DNA of 64,000 nt from Tenacibaculum sp. MAR_2009_124 (GTDB lineage: Bacteria; Bacteroidota; Bacteroidia; Flavobacteriales; Flavobacteriaceae). The notes beneath the pieces are model-generated. The model saw nothing but the letters and a program-made list of their open reading frames with translations. It was not told the origin of the DNA and searched no databases. The stretch's first letter is position 1, and each line of letters starts with the position of its first letter. Made by a program: the position numbers and the translations under genes. Location of the stretch: assembly GCF_900105455.1 (NCBI RefSeq), contig NZ_FNSF01000007.1:434001-498000 (forward strand). Reading direction: 5' to 3'. Below, in pieces: positions 9,001-17,302 of the stretch.

Positions 9001-10956
9001 CAACGAAATATTATCTATTATTTTGGTAGATTGTGAAGTGTCTTCTATTTCTAGGTTAGAAACAATATCGATTAACATTTCTAAATCAACAGTGATTTGA
9101 TTTACTTCTTTTTCTAAGGTCTTTGCCTCAATAACCTTTTTAATATTGGGCAAGGTTTGCTGTTTTTCTTTTACTCTAGTATGATAGGGTAGGAGTGCTT
9201 TATCATTTAAAAGAAACTGAACACATCGTTTTGAAATTAGGCTGTTTTGTTCAGCAACTTGCTCTTCTAATTTCTTTAATAAATTTATATTGATATAACG
9301 AATATCGTGAAGGCTAATAACTTCACCACGTAAGGAACGTAATTTACTTAAAAGAACAACAAAATCATCAATAGATTTAAAAGAAGTACTTCTTATCTTA
9401 CTAAAAAGCTCATCAGATTTTATATTTATTTCATTGGTTTCTTTTTCTGCTTGCTTTTTTAATTGAACAACTTTTTCAAATTCTTCAATCGCGGCATTCG
9501 CTGCTTCATTAATTTCAGCAACCGGTTGATTTAATTCGAAAGTTTCCTTTTCGTGTAACCAATAGTAGGTATCGTTAATATCCTTAGAAGTTTTCGCTAT
9601 ATCCGAATAGAGTCCTGTATAATTATCTTCTTTACTTAATAAGGTAATTAATTCATGACACTCGGCCATGGCTCTAACAATGTCTTTGTTACCTATTTTA
9701 TAAAGTAAACTGTCTTCATGTTGCGAAGGCATATAATCGCCCTTTAAATATGGTGTTTGCCATATTTGAACTACGTGATGTTTTGTTTGCTCGTTTTCAG
9801 TTTTAAAATAACAAAGTTCTCCATTTTCTAAAATGGTAAATCCGTTACAAATGATGGGCGTTTTAACACTTTGTTCAATAATATTATAGGACATTAAAAC
9901 GTATAAGCCTCTAATGGTTGCATAAAAAACATATAAAAAGTCTTCACCATTTGGAGAAATAACTTTTTCCTGAAATTTAACTTCCTTAACATCAATATCG
10001 AATATTTTATGCTCACCTGTTTGGAGATAGTACCCATTGGGAAAAATAATACCATGGTCGTCAGGAAGTTTAACAGCAGTATCTTTAATACTATCTATTT
10101 TTTGAACTTCTTGAAGTTTATGATTGTATACAAAATATCTCGACTCTTCTTGAAAAGGTTTAATTTCGAGAGTGATTAAATTCCCTAGATCTCCAAATCG
10201 AAACTGACCATCATCTAGGGTTTGATCGATTTGTTCTACTGGTTCTGAAAGTACTCCTTTTCCATCATCTGTATTATCCTCAACTTTAATAGTTAAATCA
10301 CCACCAATAGTTTCTACAAATATTTTATCTAGAATAGAAATGTGAGAATGTGTTCCATATCGATGCATGTCACGAGTTACTTCTTGCCATTTAAACTCAT
10401 GCTGTATTGGAAAAGTATATTCGTGCTCACTTCGGTTATCAACATAATGCAATTTAGTATCATTGATTAACCATTTAAAGGCTTTAATATCGCTTTTGTT
10501 ATCACTTAGTTGGAAAATCATGTACAAGTAATTTCCGATAACAGCAAACTTCGAAAATATTGTATTTCGATAGTATTTATATAAATTGGTGAAGTCGTCA
10601 ATAAAAATAGGATCGTTAAACAAGTCTAACGATTGAATATGAAATTGTTGGTCTTTGAATTCATAAACACTGAATACATCAGATAGTTTGATGTCGGTTC
10701 TTAAGCCAAAATGAACATTATAACCAAAAATTGATACGTTACCGAGAGAAATAATATCTTGGGCAATACAGTTGTTTTCTGTATTAATTCTGTTATTGGC
10801 AATTAGTTTGGTTTCTATGGTGCCAAATACATGTTTTCTGGCATCGTTTAAGTTATGGAGTCGTTCTTGTAGATGTTGCTTTTGTTTTTGCAATCTACTT
10901 TGAATGATTTCATATGTTCCACCATCTAGTTGTTGTTCAGTATGTTGGTTTTCCAT
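6100..10956 (-). CDS. Giant coiled-coil AAA+ ATPase (often labelled 'DNA repair ATPase')
   Basis: The 1618-residue protein has a beta-rich N-terminal region (about 60-440) with repeated F/Y-containing strands. A long charged coiled-coil region (about 470-870) and helical linkers follow. The C-terminal AAA+ module has Walker A PPGYGKTTL near residue 1262, Walker B VMLYLDD near 1325, a sensor-1-like MAGNP near 1390 and a candidate arginine-finger segment LANRAD. The ATPase core resembles MoxR/dynein-related AAA+ proteins that remodel complexes. No nuclease or helicase motif is visible, so the common 'DNA repair' label is weakly grounded. In this cluster it is the only ATP-driven remodeller and could act on the PspA or SPFH assemblies (inference). 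A 140-bp gap separates it from the upstream gene. Confidence 0.85.
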   Translation of the reverse strand: MENQHTEQQLDGGTYEIIQSRLQKQKQHLQERLHNLNDARKHVFGTIETKLIANNRINTENNCIAQDIISLGNVSIFGYNVHFGLRTDIKLSDVFSVYEFKDQQFHIQSLDLFNDPIFIDDFTNLYKYYRNTIFSKFAVIGNYLYMIFQLSDNKSDIKAFKWLINDTKLHYVDNRSEHEYTFPIQHEFKWQEVTRDMHRYGTHSHISILDKIFVETIGGDLTIKVEDNTDDGKGVLSEPVEQIDQTLDDGQFRFGDLGNLITLEIKPFQEESRYFVYNHKLQEVQKIDSIKDTAVKLPDDHGIIFPNGYYLQTGEHKIFDIDVKEVKFQEKVISPNGEDFLYVFYATIRGLYVLMSYNIIEQSVKTPIICNGFTILENGELCYFKTENEQTKHHVVQIWQTPYLKGDYMPSQHEDSLLYKIGNKDIVRAMAECHELITLLSKEDNYTGLYSDIAKTSKDINDTYYWLHEKETFELNQPVAEINEAANAAIEEFEKVVQLKKQAEKETNEINIKSDELFSKIRSTSFKSIDDFVVLLSKLRSLRGEVISLHDIRYININLLKKLEEQVAEQNSLISKRCVQFLLNDKALLPYHTRVKEKQQTLPNIKKVIEAKTLEKEVNQITVDLEMLIDIVSNLEIEDTSQSTKIIDNISLIFATLNQLKSGIKNAIKNLGSKEAKADFNAQLKLIDQSIINYIDIANTPEKCDEFLTKTTIQLEELEGKFADYDEFITQIIEKREEVHTAFDNRKNSLIEKRNKKTIALQTAAERILKGITKKAATFDSIEDINGYFAADLMINKVRDIVKQLKELDDIGKAETVETKLKVAKEDTLRKLKDKQELYEDGENIIKLGSHKFGVNRQVLDLTIVYKNEQLCYHLTGTDFYEEITNDILLASKKYWNQELISENETIYRASYLAYKLFKNFNNDELINLTEEELLKLVQKESRNLYAEGYVKGVHDVDSSKILHTLVHKHHELGLLTFTPKIRAFARYFWNHLSEADQNSYNTNIKASGEVLKVFPNSATHNYIIDDLTNSLDTFSEKFQLLSKEDTKNIALYLFKELQSDNVFHTSNTALNLKESFLKKLDKQNALHKFKTGIQKQESYIERIQLTIQWVSSFISEKELEASDYIHETVALLLFEDLSAADTINVNPVTVIEDLKGNHTNINESKWKFNYHTFINDLEYFNTVEVPNFIKYKEAKHQVTEDLKDALKLEEFKPRVLSSFVRNKLIDQVYFPLIGDNLAKQLGTVGDNKRTDRMGMLLLISPPGYGKTTLMEYISNRLGLVFMKINGPAIGHEVTSVDPMAANNSASREELKKLNLAFEMGDNVMLYLDDIQHCNPEFLQKFISLSDGTRKIEGVYNGKPKTYDLRGKKFCVIMAGNPYTESGDKFQIPDMLANRADIYNLGDIIGDTAHLFKLSLIENSMTSNPVLHQLSSKYFEDVYTLIDKVENNSKEVNLKGNHTKQEVQDYISVLKKVITIRDTILKVNQAYIQSAAMEDDYRVEPSFKLQGSYRDMNKLVAKIVPIMNQEELQRLLLSHYESESQTLTSSAEANLLKYKELIDRLSDEEVERWTNIKEIFTKNNKLKGIGKNNEMAQILSQMMAFTENLEGIKSVLKKGLEK

Positions 10957-11096
10957 AGGTGATTATAGGTGTTAAAACTTCGTTTTCTCGAAGTCTTTTA
11001 TCTTGTTCTTAAATTGTTTCTTTTCTGTTTCATTTGTTTTAAACCTCAAAGGCTCTTAAATCCGTGAAGTTTTTAATCGAAACTACTTTTTATTTT

Positions 11097-11624
11097 TTAT
11101 TCTGGAATTCCAATTTGATTTCTAGTTCTTCCCGTTTTTTCTTCAAGCTTAGATATTAAACTATCAATACCTACTAGATGAATGTGGGCTTTTATTGTTT
11201 TATTAGAACTTGATATTTTTATTTCTTGACTAGTCTTTCCAAAAGTAATATCGCTAATTTTATTATACCGAATTTTTTTAGTCTTACCAAAAATGGTTGT
11301 TTCTGTAATTTCAGAATCTGTGATTCTTATATTGGAAATGTATCCCTTTGTAAATAGCAATAATCCAACAATTAAAGCAATCGAACTACTTATGATAGCT
11401 AAGATTTGGTCATTTTTATTAGCGAAAAAGAATCCAAAAATTAATAGAGCTATTCCGCCAAGTATTACAAGTATACCTAACATGTAATAGAACTTTGGTA
11501 GTTGTAAAAGAAGATTTCCTAAATCATCTTGTTTTGGTTTCTTTTTTGAAGCAGCTAAAAGCAATCCCATTACAACTGTAATTATAAGTGCTGGCAAAAT
11601 ATTTTTTAATATCATATAATTCAT
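11097..11624 (-). CDS. Membrane protein with bacterial PH-like domain
   Basis: The 175-residue protein has an N-terminal membrane helix (about 8-25), two more helices (about 45-95), and a C-terminal cytoplasmic beta-rich domain. That domain has the strand pattern of bacterial PH domains: ISNIRITDSEITETTIFGKTKKIRYNKISDITFG, then strands to a final helix. Such domains are thought to bind lipids or act as assembly modules. It overlaps the GNAT gene upstream by 4 bp, so the two are surely co-transcribed. Fold assignment is by pattern only. Confidence 0.7.
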   Translation of the reverse strand: MNYMILKNILPALIITVVMGLLLAASKKKPKQDDLGNLLLQLPKFYYMLGILVILGGIALLIFGFFFANKNDQILAIISSSIALIVGLLLFTKGYISNIRITDSEITETTIFGKTKKIRYNKISDITFGKTSQEIKISSSNKTIKAHIHLVGIDSLISKLEEKTGRTRNQIGIPE

Positions 11625-12460
11625 ATTTCTAATTCCATCTCAAATTGATCAACGGTATTAATTAATTTTACTTTGTTGAGAATGGTAATTTTTTCATTTA
11701 ATGTTTTATCAATATTATTTATTTTTATTTTTTCTGAAACTTGTTTAATTCCCGAAAAAAGTCTTTTCCAGTTGTTTTTTTGATCCAATAATACATCAAA
11801 TTGTGCGATGTAATTGAGCTCTTTATTGATGATAAAATAAGACTCAACTTCTGCGTTTACTATAATTTCAAAATAGTTATAGGTCCCGTTTTTTATAGAT
11901 TCTTTCTGGTTGTCCCATGAATAAACATCCTGATTTGGCAAGGTGCTCCATTCAATTTTATTTAAGGAAACTTCCTTTAAAAGAATGTCATGCTCCAATA
12001 TGTTGTTTTGAATTTCTCCCTGACAGCAATGGTATTCTTTACAAATGTTAAATCCAATGTTTTTATAAAGTTGAATAGCAATTTTATTTTCTGTGATAAC
12101 CTCTAGTGTTGTTTTTTTTACACCATGTTTTCTTAAATTAGAAAGGGCATAAGCGTATATGGTTTGGATGATTCTTTTTCCTCTATGTTCCGGTATTACT
12201 CCTGTACCAGTATTAAATGCGGTTAAGAGACCATTTCTAGTATCGACTGCATGAATAATAAAGCCTATGAGTCTATTATTATCGAACATACCGTACGATA
12301 AATTGAAATCTACTTTTGAGGCTTTCCATCGTTTGATATAATAGTCTTTATCCGTAGGCATTTTAACAAAGTAGTTGTCAAACGCCAGTAGAAATGATTC
12401 TATAATTTCATCGATAGCTGTATTTCCTAAGTTTCTTACATCCATTTTCAAATCGAACAC
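11621..12460 (-). CDS. GNAT family N-acetyltransferase
   Basis: The 279-residue protein carries a GNAT domain in its first 150 residues. The acetyl-CoA-binding motif A is clear: TGVIPEHRGKRIIQTIY (about 86-102). Motif B, ENKIAIQLYKNIGF, follows (about 124-137). The C-terminal 120 residues form a second, divergent GNAT-like or unknown module. The substrate is unknown. Given the neighbouring polyamine genes a polyamine substrate is conceivable, but nothing in the sequence proves it. The start at 12460 could instead be the ATG five codons further in (MDVRNLG). It is the first gene after the intrinsic terminator that follows the SPFH gene. Confidence 0.85.
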   Translation of the reverse strand: MFDLKMDVRNLGNTAIDEIIESFLLAFDNYFVKMPTDKDYYIKRWKASKVDFNLSYGMFDNNRLIGFIIHAVDTRNGLLTAFNTGTGVIPEHRGKRIIQTIYAYALSNLRKHGVKKTTLEVITENKIAIQLYKNIGFNICKEYHCCQGEIQNNILEHDILLKEVSLNKIEWSTLPNQDVYSWDNQKESIKNGTYNYFEIIVNAEVESYFIINKELNYIAQFDVLLDQKNNWKRLFSGIKQVSEKIKINNIDKTLNEKITILNKVKLINTVDQFEMELEI

Positions 12461-12489
12461 GATTATTTGTAGAAAATTAAAGTAGGGGA

Positions 12490-12533
12490 GTACGAAAAAG
12501 AAAACAAAAGAAGTCGTTACAACTTCTTTTGTT
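12490..12533 (-). terminator. Intrinsic terminator after the flotillin gene
   Basis: AACAAAAGAAGT (12503-12514) pairs perfectly with ACTTCTTTTGTT (12522-12533) across a 7-nt loop. On the minus strand the hairpin is followed by a T-rich tract (complement of 12490-12502). It lies in the 84-bp gap between the SPFH gene and the GNAT gene. It therefore splits the long minus-strand cluster into two transcription units, or partly attenuates the distal genes. Confidence 0.8.
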
Positions 12534-12544
12534 ACTCTATACTA

Positions 12545-14671
12545 TTAAGATAATTTCTTATCAGATAAACCTAGACCTTTAGCCAAGTTAAAGAGGTTGC
12601 TAAATAAATTCTCTTCATCTGCACTAGAAGCTTTTGATTTTAAGTCTACCAATAAATTGGCAATACTTAAGTTCTTGATATCTTCAGATGAAATGCCATA
12701 TTTAGTAGCGAAGTCTTTTACTTTTTCAAGTAAATTACCTTTTACATCGTCACTACCTAAAATAGCATCTTTTACATCTTGGATGTTTGAGCTATGCTGA
12801 ACCAACCTGTCAACACCTTTAGCTTTGGTAATTTGCCCAATGATTTGGTCGAAGAACATAGTTTCACCACCAACAATATCAATATTGGCTGCCTTTAAAG
12901 CGTCACCAATAACTTGGGCTTGTGCATCGGCAATATCTTTTTGAACATTGATATGTGCTAGATCTACTTGCAATTCTTTTTCTAAACGTAGTTTAAATTC
13001 TTCATGCTCTTTACCTACACCATCAAGTTTTTTCATAGCTTCTGCTTTTTCTTCGATACCAGCAGCTTCAGCTAAAGCGATTTCTTTATCTCCTGTAGCT
13101 TTCGCAAGTGCCTTTTCTTTGATAACTTCAGCTTCTGCAATACCTTCTTCCTTATTAGCGGCAGCTTTTGCTAAAATTCCTGCTGCTTCTGCTTTTGCTT
13201 TTTTCTCGATAATTGTGGCCTCTACTAATCCTTCACGTTCATTAGCATCAGCTTTGGCATGCATAACTTGAGCTTCAGATAAACCTGCAGTTGCTTCTTC
13301 TTTAGCTTTAGCCTCCGCTAATGTTTTTCTCGCTTCGGCTTCTTTCTCGCTAGCCTCTTTTTGAGCTTGCGCTTCAATATTTATCTCTTCTGCTTTTTGC
13401 TTGGCTGCCTCTTTTTGCGCTTCTGCTTCTTTGATCGTTTTTATTAAAGACTCTTCAGCTTCAGCCTCAGCAACAGTAATTTTTACTTGTTTGTCACGAT
13501 CGGCTGTTTTGAAAGCTTCAATATCTTTCATGTTTTCCTTCTCTTCTACAACACCTTTTTCTAGCATTACTCTATCACGAATAACGTCTTGAATATTTTT
13601 CTTTTCAACTTCAACAACCTTTTCTTTTTCAATTTCTGCTAAAGTTACGATACGTTCACGCTCCGTAGCTTCCAAAGCCCTGTCTTTTTCAACACGCTCA
13701 GCTTCAACGGCCTCTGTACGTTGTTTGTTTTTCTCAGCAACAATAATTTGGCGTTGCATGTTTTCTTCAGCAACTTGAACTTTCTCTTCAGTCGCAATTC
13801 TTGCTGTTTCAGACTTTAAACGCTCTTCTTCAGCGACTTTTAAGATCTCAGCTTCTTCGCGTGCTTTTATGTTCGCAATTTCTCTCCTTTGTTGTTCTTC
13901 CTTTTCTGCTAATTGCTTGTCTAATTCTAAAATCGCTTCTCGAGCCTCAACATCTTGTTTACGAATAACTTTTTCTTCGTCTCGTTTAATTAAATTAGAT
14001 TTAACATTTTGGGCAGCTGTTAATTCTGTAATTTTTTTAATTCCTTCAGAATCTAAAATGTTATCTGGTTTTAAGAAAGAAACAGGAGTTTGCTCTAAAT
14101 AATCAATAGCGCAATCCTCTAAAGTGTATCCGTTTAGATCTTTACCGATTTCATTTATAATTTGGTTTCTAAATTCGCTTCTCGACTCGTATAATTGAAC
14201 AAAGTCAAATTGTTTTCCTACTGTTTTTAATGCTTCCGAGAACTTTGCTTCAAATAATTCTTCAAGAGTTTCTATATGCGAGGCACGTTCACAACCAATA
14301 GTTTGTGCTACTTCAATAATATCTTGTTTCGATTTGTTTACTTTAACAAAAAAGGCAACTTTAATATCTGCTCTCATATTGTCTTTACAGATAAGTCCAT
14401 CTGTTTCTAAACGATCGATCTCTATTTTTTTTACAGAAATGTCCATGATTTCCAATTTATGTAAAACAGGAATTACGTACATACCTTTGTCAAAGGCAAC
14501 AGCGGTTCCTCCGAAACCAGTTTTTACTAAAGCCTGACCTTGTGGTATTTTTCTGTAGAAAAGAGCAATAATTATTACAAATAGAAGGACGAGTGAGGCC
14601 AATCCGCCAACCACCATCCAAACGATATCTAGAATATCAATTTGTGCGAAAATTAATAGTGTATTAGTCAT
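12545..14671 (-). CDS. Flotillin-like SPFH/band-7 protein with long Ala/Glu coiled coil
   Basis: The 708-residue protein has an N-terminal membrane helix (about 12-40) followed by PQGQALVKTGFGGTAVAFDKGMYVIPVLHKLEIMD, a hallmark start of YqiK/flotillin SPFH domains (about 48-200). A very long Ala/Glu/Lys coiled coil runs from about 220 to 600, with repeats such as EAEV.KEKA and AKA.A. The C-terminal 100 residues are helical and less repetitive. Flotillins form membrane-bound oligomeric scaffolds or cages that order lipid microdomains. The upstream YqiJ/NfeD-like gene is the usual partner. It lies 9 bp downstream of a short SPFH paralogue. Confidence 0.93.
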   Translation of the reverse strand: MTNTLLIFAQIDILDIVWMVVGGLASLVLLFVIIIALFYRKIPQGQALVKTGFGGTAVAFDKGMYVIPVLHKLEIMDISVKKIEIDRLETDGLICKDNMRADIKVAFFVKVNKSKQDIIEVAQTIGCERASHIETLEELFEAKFSEALKTVGKQFDFVQLYESRSEFRNQIINEIGKDLNGYTLEDCAIDYLEQTPVSFLKPDNILDSEGIKKITELTAAQNVKSNLIKRDEEKVIRKQDVEAREAILELDKQLAEKEEQQRREIANIKAREEAEILKVAEEERLKSETARIATEEKVQVAEENMQRQIIVAEKNKQRTEAVEAERVEKDRALEATERERIVTLAEIEKEKVVEVEKKNIQDVIRDRVMLEKGVVEEKENMKDIEAFKTADRDKQVKITVAEAEAEESLIKTIKEAEAQKEAAKQKAEEINIEAQAQKEASEKEAEARKTLAEAKAKEEATAGLSEAQVMHAKADANEREGLVEATIIEKKAKAEAAGILAKAAANKEEGIAEAEVIKEKALAKATGDKEIALAEAAGIEEKAEAMKKLDGVGKEHEEFKLRLEKELQVDLAHINVQKDIADAQAQVIGDALKAANIDIVGGETMFFDQIIGQITKAKGVDRLVQHSSNIQDVKDAILGSDDVKGNLLEKVKDFATKYGISSEDIKNLSIANLLVDLKSKASSADEENLFSNLFNLAKGLGLSDKKLS

Positions 14672-14680
14672 AGTTTATTT

Positions 14681-15310
14681 TTAGTTATATGATTGAGTAT
14701 GTTTTTGCATTTCTTGAGTTAAATTAATTTTTTCCATGTAGTTGATGGAACATTGTTCTAAAGAAAATCCATAAAGATCTCTACCGATGTGTTGTACGAT
14801 TTCATTTTTAAATTCTGATATAGAATCTCTTAATGTTTCAAAGTTAAATTTTTTAGCGATATTATGTATCGATTCTAAAAATATCGGTGAAAATATTTCT
14901 TGAACATTTTCAATATTGGATGCTTTTTCACTTCCGATAGAATGAAGGGTATGTTCAATACTTTCTTTAGAGCAATTAACTTTCAATAAAAAGGTAGCGA
15001 CTATATCAATACGTTTGCCATCTTTACATAAAAGATTGCTTTTGTCAATTAATTTTAGCTCTATTCTTTTTATAGTCGTGTCCAATACGTCAAGTTTATG
15101 TAAAAAGGGAATTACATATATTCCTTTGTCAAAAACAATTACTGTATTTCCAAGGCCTGTTCTAATTAACGCTTGACCTTGTGTTGGTTTTTTGTAAAAA
15201 AGAACAGTTATTAAAGTAAAAAGAAAGATCATAGAGGTCAGTCCTCCCACTATTAACCAAACAATATTTATAATATTAATTTGTTCCATAGGCAATTTTG
15301 TGAATAGCAA
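14681..15310 (-). CDS. Short SPFH protein, paralogue of the flotillin N-terminus without the coiled coil
   Basis: This 209-residue protein matches the first ~205 residues of the adjacent 708-residue flotillin from the membrane helix onward. Examples are QGQALIRTGLGNTVIVFDKGIYVIPFLHKLDVLD against QGQALVKTGFGGTAVAFDKGMYVIPVLHKLEIMD, and SEFKNEIVQHIGRDLYGFSLEQCSINYMEK against SEFRNQIINEIGKDLNGYTLEDCAIDYLEQ. It then stops, with no coiled coil. The reading frame is clean and flanked by 6- and 9-bp gaps, so it looks like a kept duplicate and not a decayed gene. It may co-assemble with, or cap, the long flotillin (inference). Confidence 0.88.
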   Translation of the reverse strand: MLFTKLPMEQINIINIVWLIVGGLTSMIFLFTLITVLFYKKPTQGQALIRTGLGNTVIVFDKGIYVIPFLHKLDVLDTTIKRIELKLIDKSNLLCKDGKRIDIVATFLLKVNCSKESIEHTLHSIGSEKASNIENVQEIFSPIFLESIHNIAKKFNFETLRDSISEFKNEIVQHIGRDLYGFSLEQCSINYMEKINLTQEMQKHTQSYN

Positions 15311-15316
15311 TTATAA

Positions 15317-16024
15317 TTATTCATACGATTGTATAAAATAAAACTTCTTATCTGGCGATTCTTTTATGATCAGAATTTCTTCGCCTGATTTGATTTCTTC
15401 TCCATTTAAAGATTTTCCGTAAACATTAATTGGGTCATCGTTAACATATAACTTCACGCTCCCCATTCTGTTTTTTGAAATATTAGAACGTAAAATGCCT
15501 TTTCTACCAATAAGGTCAAGATTTTCAACACCTTTTCTGTCTAGATTTTTAAAAAAAGATTTAAATGGTGTGGTGAAAATTTTATTTAAAATTAATGCAG
15601 GAAGCATTGCTGACAGAAAAATAACAACACCAAAAGAATTGTCATAACTGTTGGTTAGATACGTGCCAATTACAGTAATAGCCCACCAAAAGAAAATCCA
15701 AGATGTAAAGGTGAAAAGGAAAGGTAATTCCACAAAGTTAAAGTATAGTAGAATTACCTGCCACCATTTTAGTGGTTTTCGTTTTTTACCCGTAACCGTT
15801 TCTTTCTTTAATTCAATATTAGTAACGTCTTCAAGATCAATGCCCGTAGAGTCAATGTCTAAATCGGTATCAATATCGGCATCAATGTCAATATCAACAT
15901 CTAAGTCGAAATCTAAATCGAGCCCCAGTATCATTGTAAAAACTCTATAAGCCGCTAAAGCTATAAGTAATATAGTTAGTGGAGCATTGATTGTAGAAAA
16001 AACTAAATCGGTTAGTGAGTTCAA
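15317..16024 (-). CDS. YqiJ/NfeD-like membrane protein with OB-fold and Asp-rich loop
   Basis: The 235-residue protein has TM1 (about 12-34), then an alternating Asp/hydrophobic stretch (about 35-66, pattern DLDFDLDVDIDIDADID). Two or three membrane segments follow (about 88-155). The C-terminal OB-like domain begins at about 165 (DLIGRKGILRSNISKNRMGSVKLYVND). This is the architecture of YqiJ/NfeD-type partners of flotillins, whose OB domain sits in the soluble phase. The gene directly precedes two SPFH genes, matching the known yqiJ-yqiK pairing. The Asp-rich loop could bind divalent cations (inference). Confidence 0.87.
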   Translation of the reverse strand: MNSLTDLVFSTINAPLTILLIALAAYRVFTMILGLDLDFDLDVDIDIDADIDTDLDIDSTGIDLEDVTNIELKKETVTGKKRKPLKWWQVILLYFNFVELPFLFTFTSWIFFWWAITVIGTYLTNSYDNSFGVVIFLSAMLPALILNKIFTTPFKSFFKNLDRKGVENLDLIGRKGILRSNISKNRMGSVKLYVNDDPINVYGKSLNGEEIKSGEEILIIKESPDKKFYFIQSYE

Positions 16025-16026
16025 AT

Positions 16027-16743
16027 TTATCCTTCTTTATTATCGTTAAGTCCTAATTGTTGTTTAAGTTTGGCTAAATCATCTTCGGCATTATTCTGTT
16101 TATCATCAATAGCATCATTCAACTCATCGTCAATGGTTTTTGTTGAATTGGCCAAATCACCGTATGCTTCAGCTAAAGCTTCCTCTTGAGTTACTTTATC
16201 TTTCATACGTTCTAACATCGTTACGGTACTGTTACTATCTAACTCTGCCATTTGTTTGTTCAGGTTTTTAGTAGCTTTTGATACTTTTACACGAGCCTTA
16301 AGTGTTTTCAGTTCATTTTCCCATTTTTGGATGTTATGTTTTATTTCCTGTACACTTTTTTCAAGTTGAGTAACTGAAGAATCTAGTTTTTCAGACTCTA
16401 ATTTAGTTCTACTTATTTCTTGAACATTTTCCTCTTTTTTAATAAGTGCTTGTTTGGCTAATCTATCAGCTTCATTTGCATCCATTTCTCCTTTTTGTGC
16501 TTTTTGAAGAACTAACATTGCTTTTTGTTGATAATCTTCAGCTTTTAAGGTAAAGGTTTCAAGGTCGTTTTTTGAACGAATAGCTAGTGCTTTTATTTGT
16601 GCTAATGACTCTAGGCTCTTTTCCAAATCACTTTTTAAATCTCTAATTCCTTGTTCTGTCATTTTAATAGGATCCTCCATTTTATCAATAGCAGAGTTTG
16701 CTTCTGCTTCTCCTATTCTAAATAATCTTCTAAATATATTCAT
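16027..16743 (-). CDS. pspA: PspA/IM30 (ESCRT-III-like) membrane-remodelling protein
   Basis: The 238-residue protein is almost wholly helical. It opens with an amphipathic helix (MNIFRRLFRIGEAEANSAIDKMEDPIKMTEQGIRDL), the membrane-binding helix and alpha-1 signature of PspA/Vipp1. Long coiled coils with the typical 'KA..GEMD.A..LA..AL' and 'LERMKDKV.QEEALAEAYGDL' segments follow. PspA family proteins polymerise on damaged membranes and are structural relatives of ESCRT-III. It lies 2 bp before the YqiJ-like gene and 11 bp after the YbjN/CesT-like gene, so it is the second gene of the cluster. Confidence 0.95.
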   Translation of the reverse strand: MNIFRRLFRIGEAEANSAIDKMEDPIKMTEQGIRDLKSDLEKSLESLAQIKALAIRSKNDLETFTLKAEDYQQKAMLVLQKAQKGEMDANEADRLAKQALIKKEENVQEISRTKLESEKLDSSVTQLEKSVQEIKHNIQKWENELKTLKARVKVSKATKNLNKQMAELDSNSTVTMLERMKDKVTQEEALAEAYGDLANSTKTIDDELNDAIDDKQNNAEDDLAKLKQQLGLNDNKEG

Positions 16744-16754
16744 GGTCTATTTTT

Positions 16755-17150
16755 TTAATACTTTGAAAATGCAATAATTTGCTCTGAAAACTCACTTAAT
16801 AATAAACTCAATGAGTTCAAGCTTGCTTCTAGTTCATTCAGATCTAAATTTTCTAACTGTAGGGTGTCTCTGAATATAACACGTTCACCACAGTCGTCTA
16901 ATACAAAGGCACCATGAACGATGTCTCTGTTTTTAATAAGAAGACTTTTAAAAATGTCTTCATTAGGTTCATTTACCTTGAAAATAAATTGTTCAATAAT
17001 AATAATTGGGTAGGCTACTCCAATTATGAGGTTTTTTATCCCAAAGTTTTCTTTTTCAATAACAAAAAGGCCGTTTTCAATATCCTCTTTAATGATATTG
17101 AAGTTTAGTTCTTGTAAAAAGTTTTTTGTTTTTATATAGTGATTGTCCAT
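16755..17150 (-). CDS. YbjN/CesT-type chaperone-like protein (DUF2170/YjfI-like), first gene of the cluster
   Basis: The 131-residue soluble acidic protein has an alpha-beta layout: an N-terminal helix, three strands around 'GLFVIEKENFGIKNLIIGVAYPIIIIEQFIF', and a C-terminal helix after 'LNELEASLNSLSLLLSEF'. This resembles type III chaperone-like (CesT/YbjN) folds. E. coli YjfI (DUF2170) occupies the same place before the PspA homologue YjfJ, so an adaptor or chaperone for PspA is the likely role (inference from fold pattern and context). It is the most promoter-proximal gene of the minus-strand cluster. Confidence 0.65.
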   Translation of the reverse strand: MDNHYIKTKNFLQELNFNIIKEDIENGLFVIEKENFGIKNLIIGVAYPIIIIEQFIFKVNEPNEDIFKSLLIKNRDIVHGAFVLDDCGERVIFRDTLQLENLDLNELEASLNSLSLLLSEFSEQIIAFSKY

Positions 17151-17302
17151 CTAGCAATTGAATTAGTTAATTAATGGTTTCTCTTAGCGGTGTAATATTA
17201 CAAAAAAGATTTGAATAGCGCACTGGTAATGTATAGTGTTATTGTTATCATAATTGTGTTTTTGTTTTAGTTGATATTATTTTTTTACGAGCTAGAACTA
17301 AC

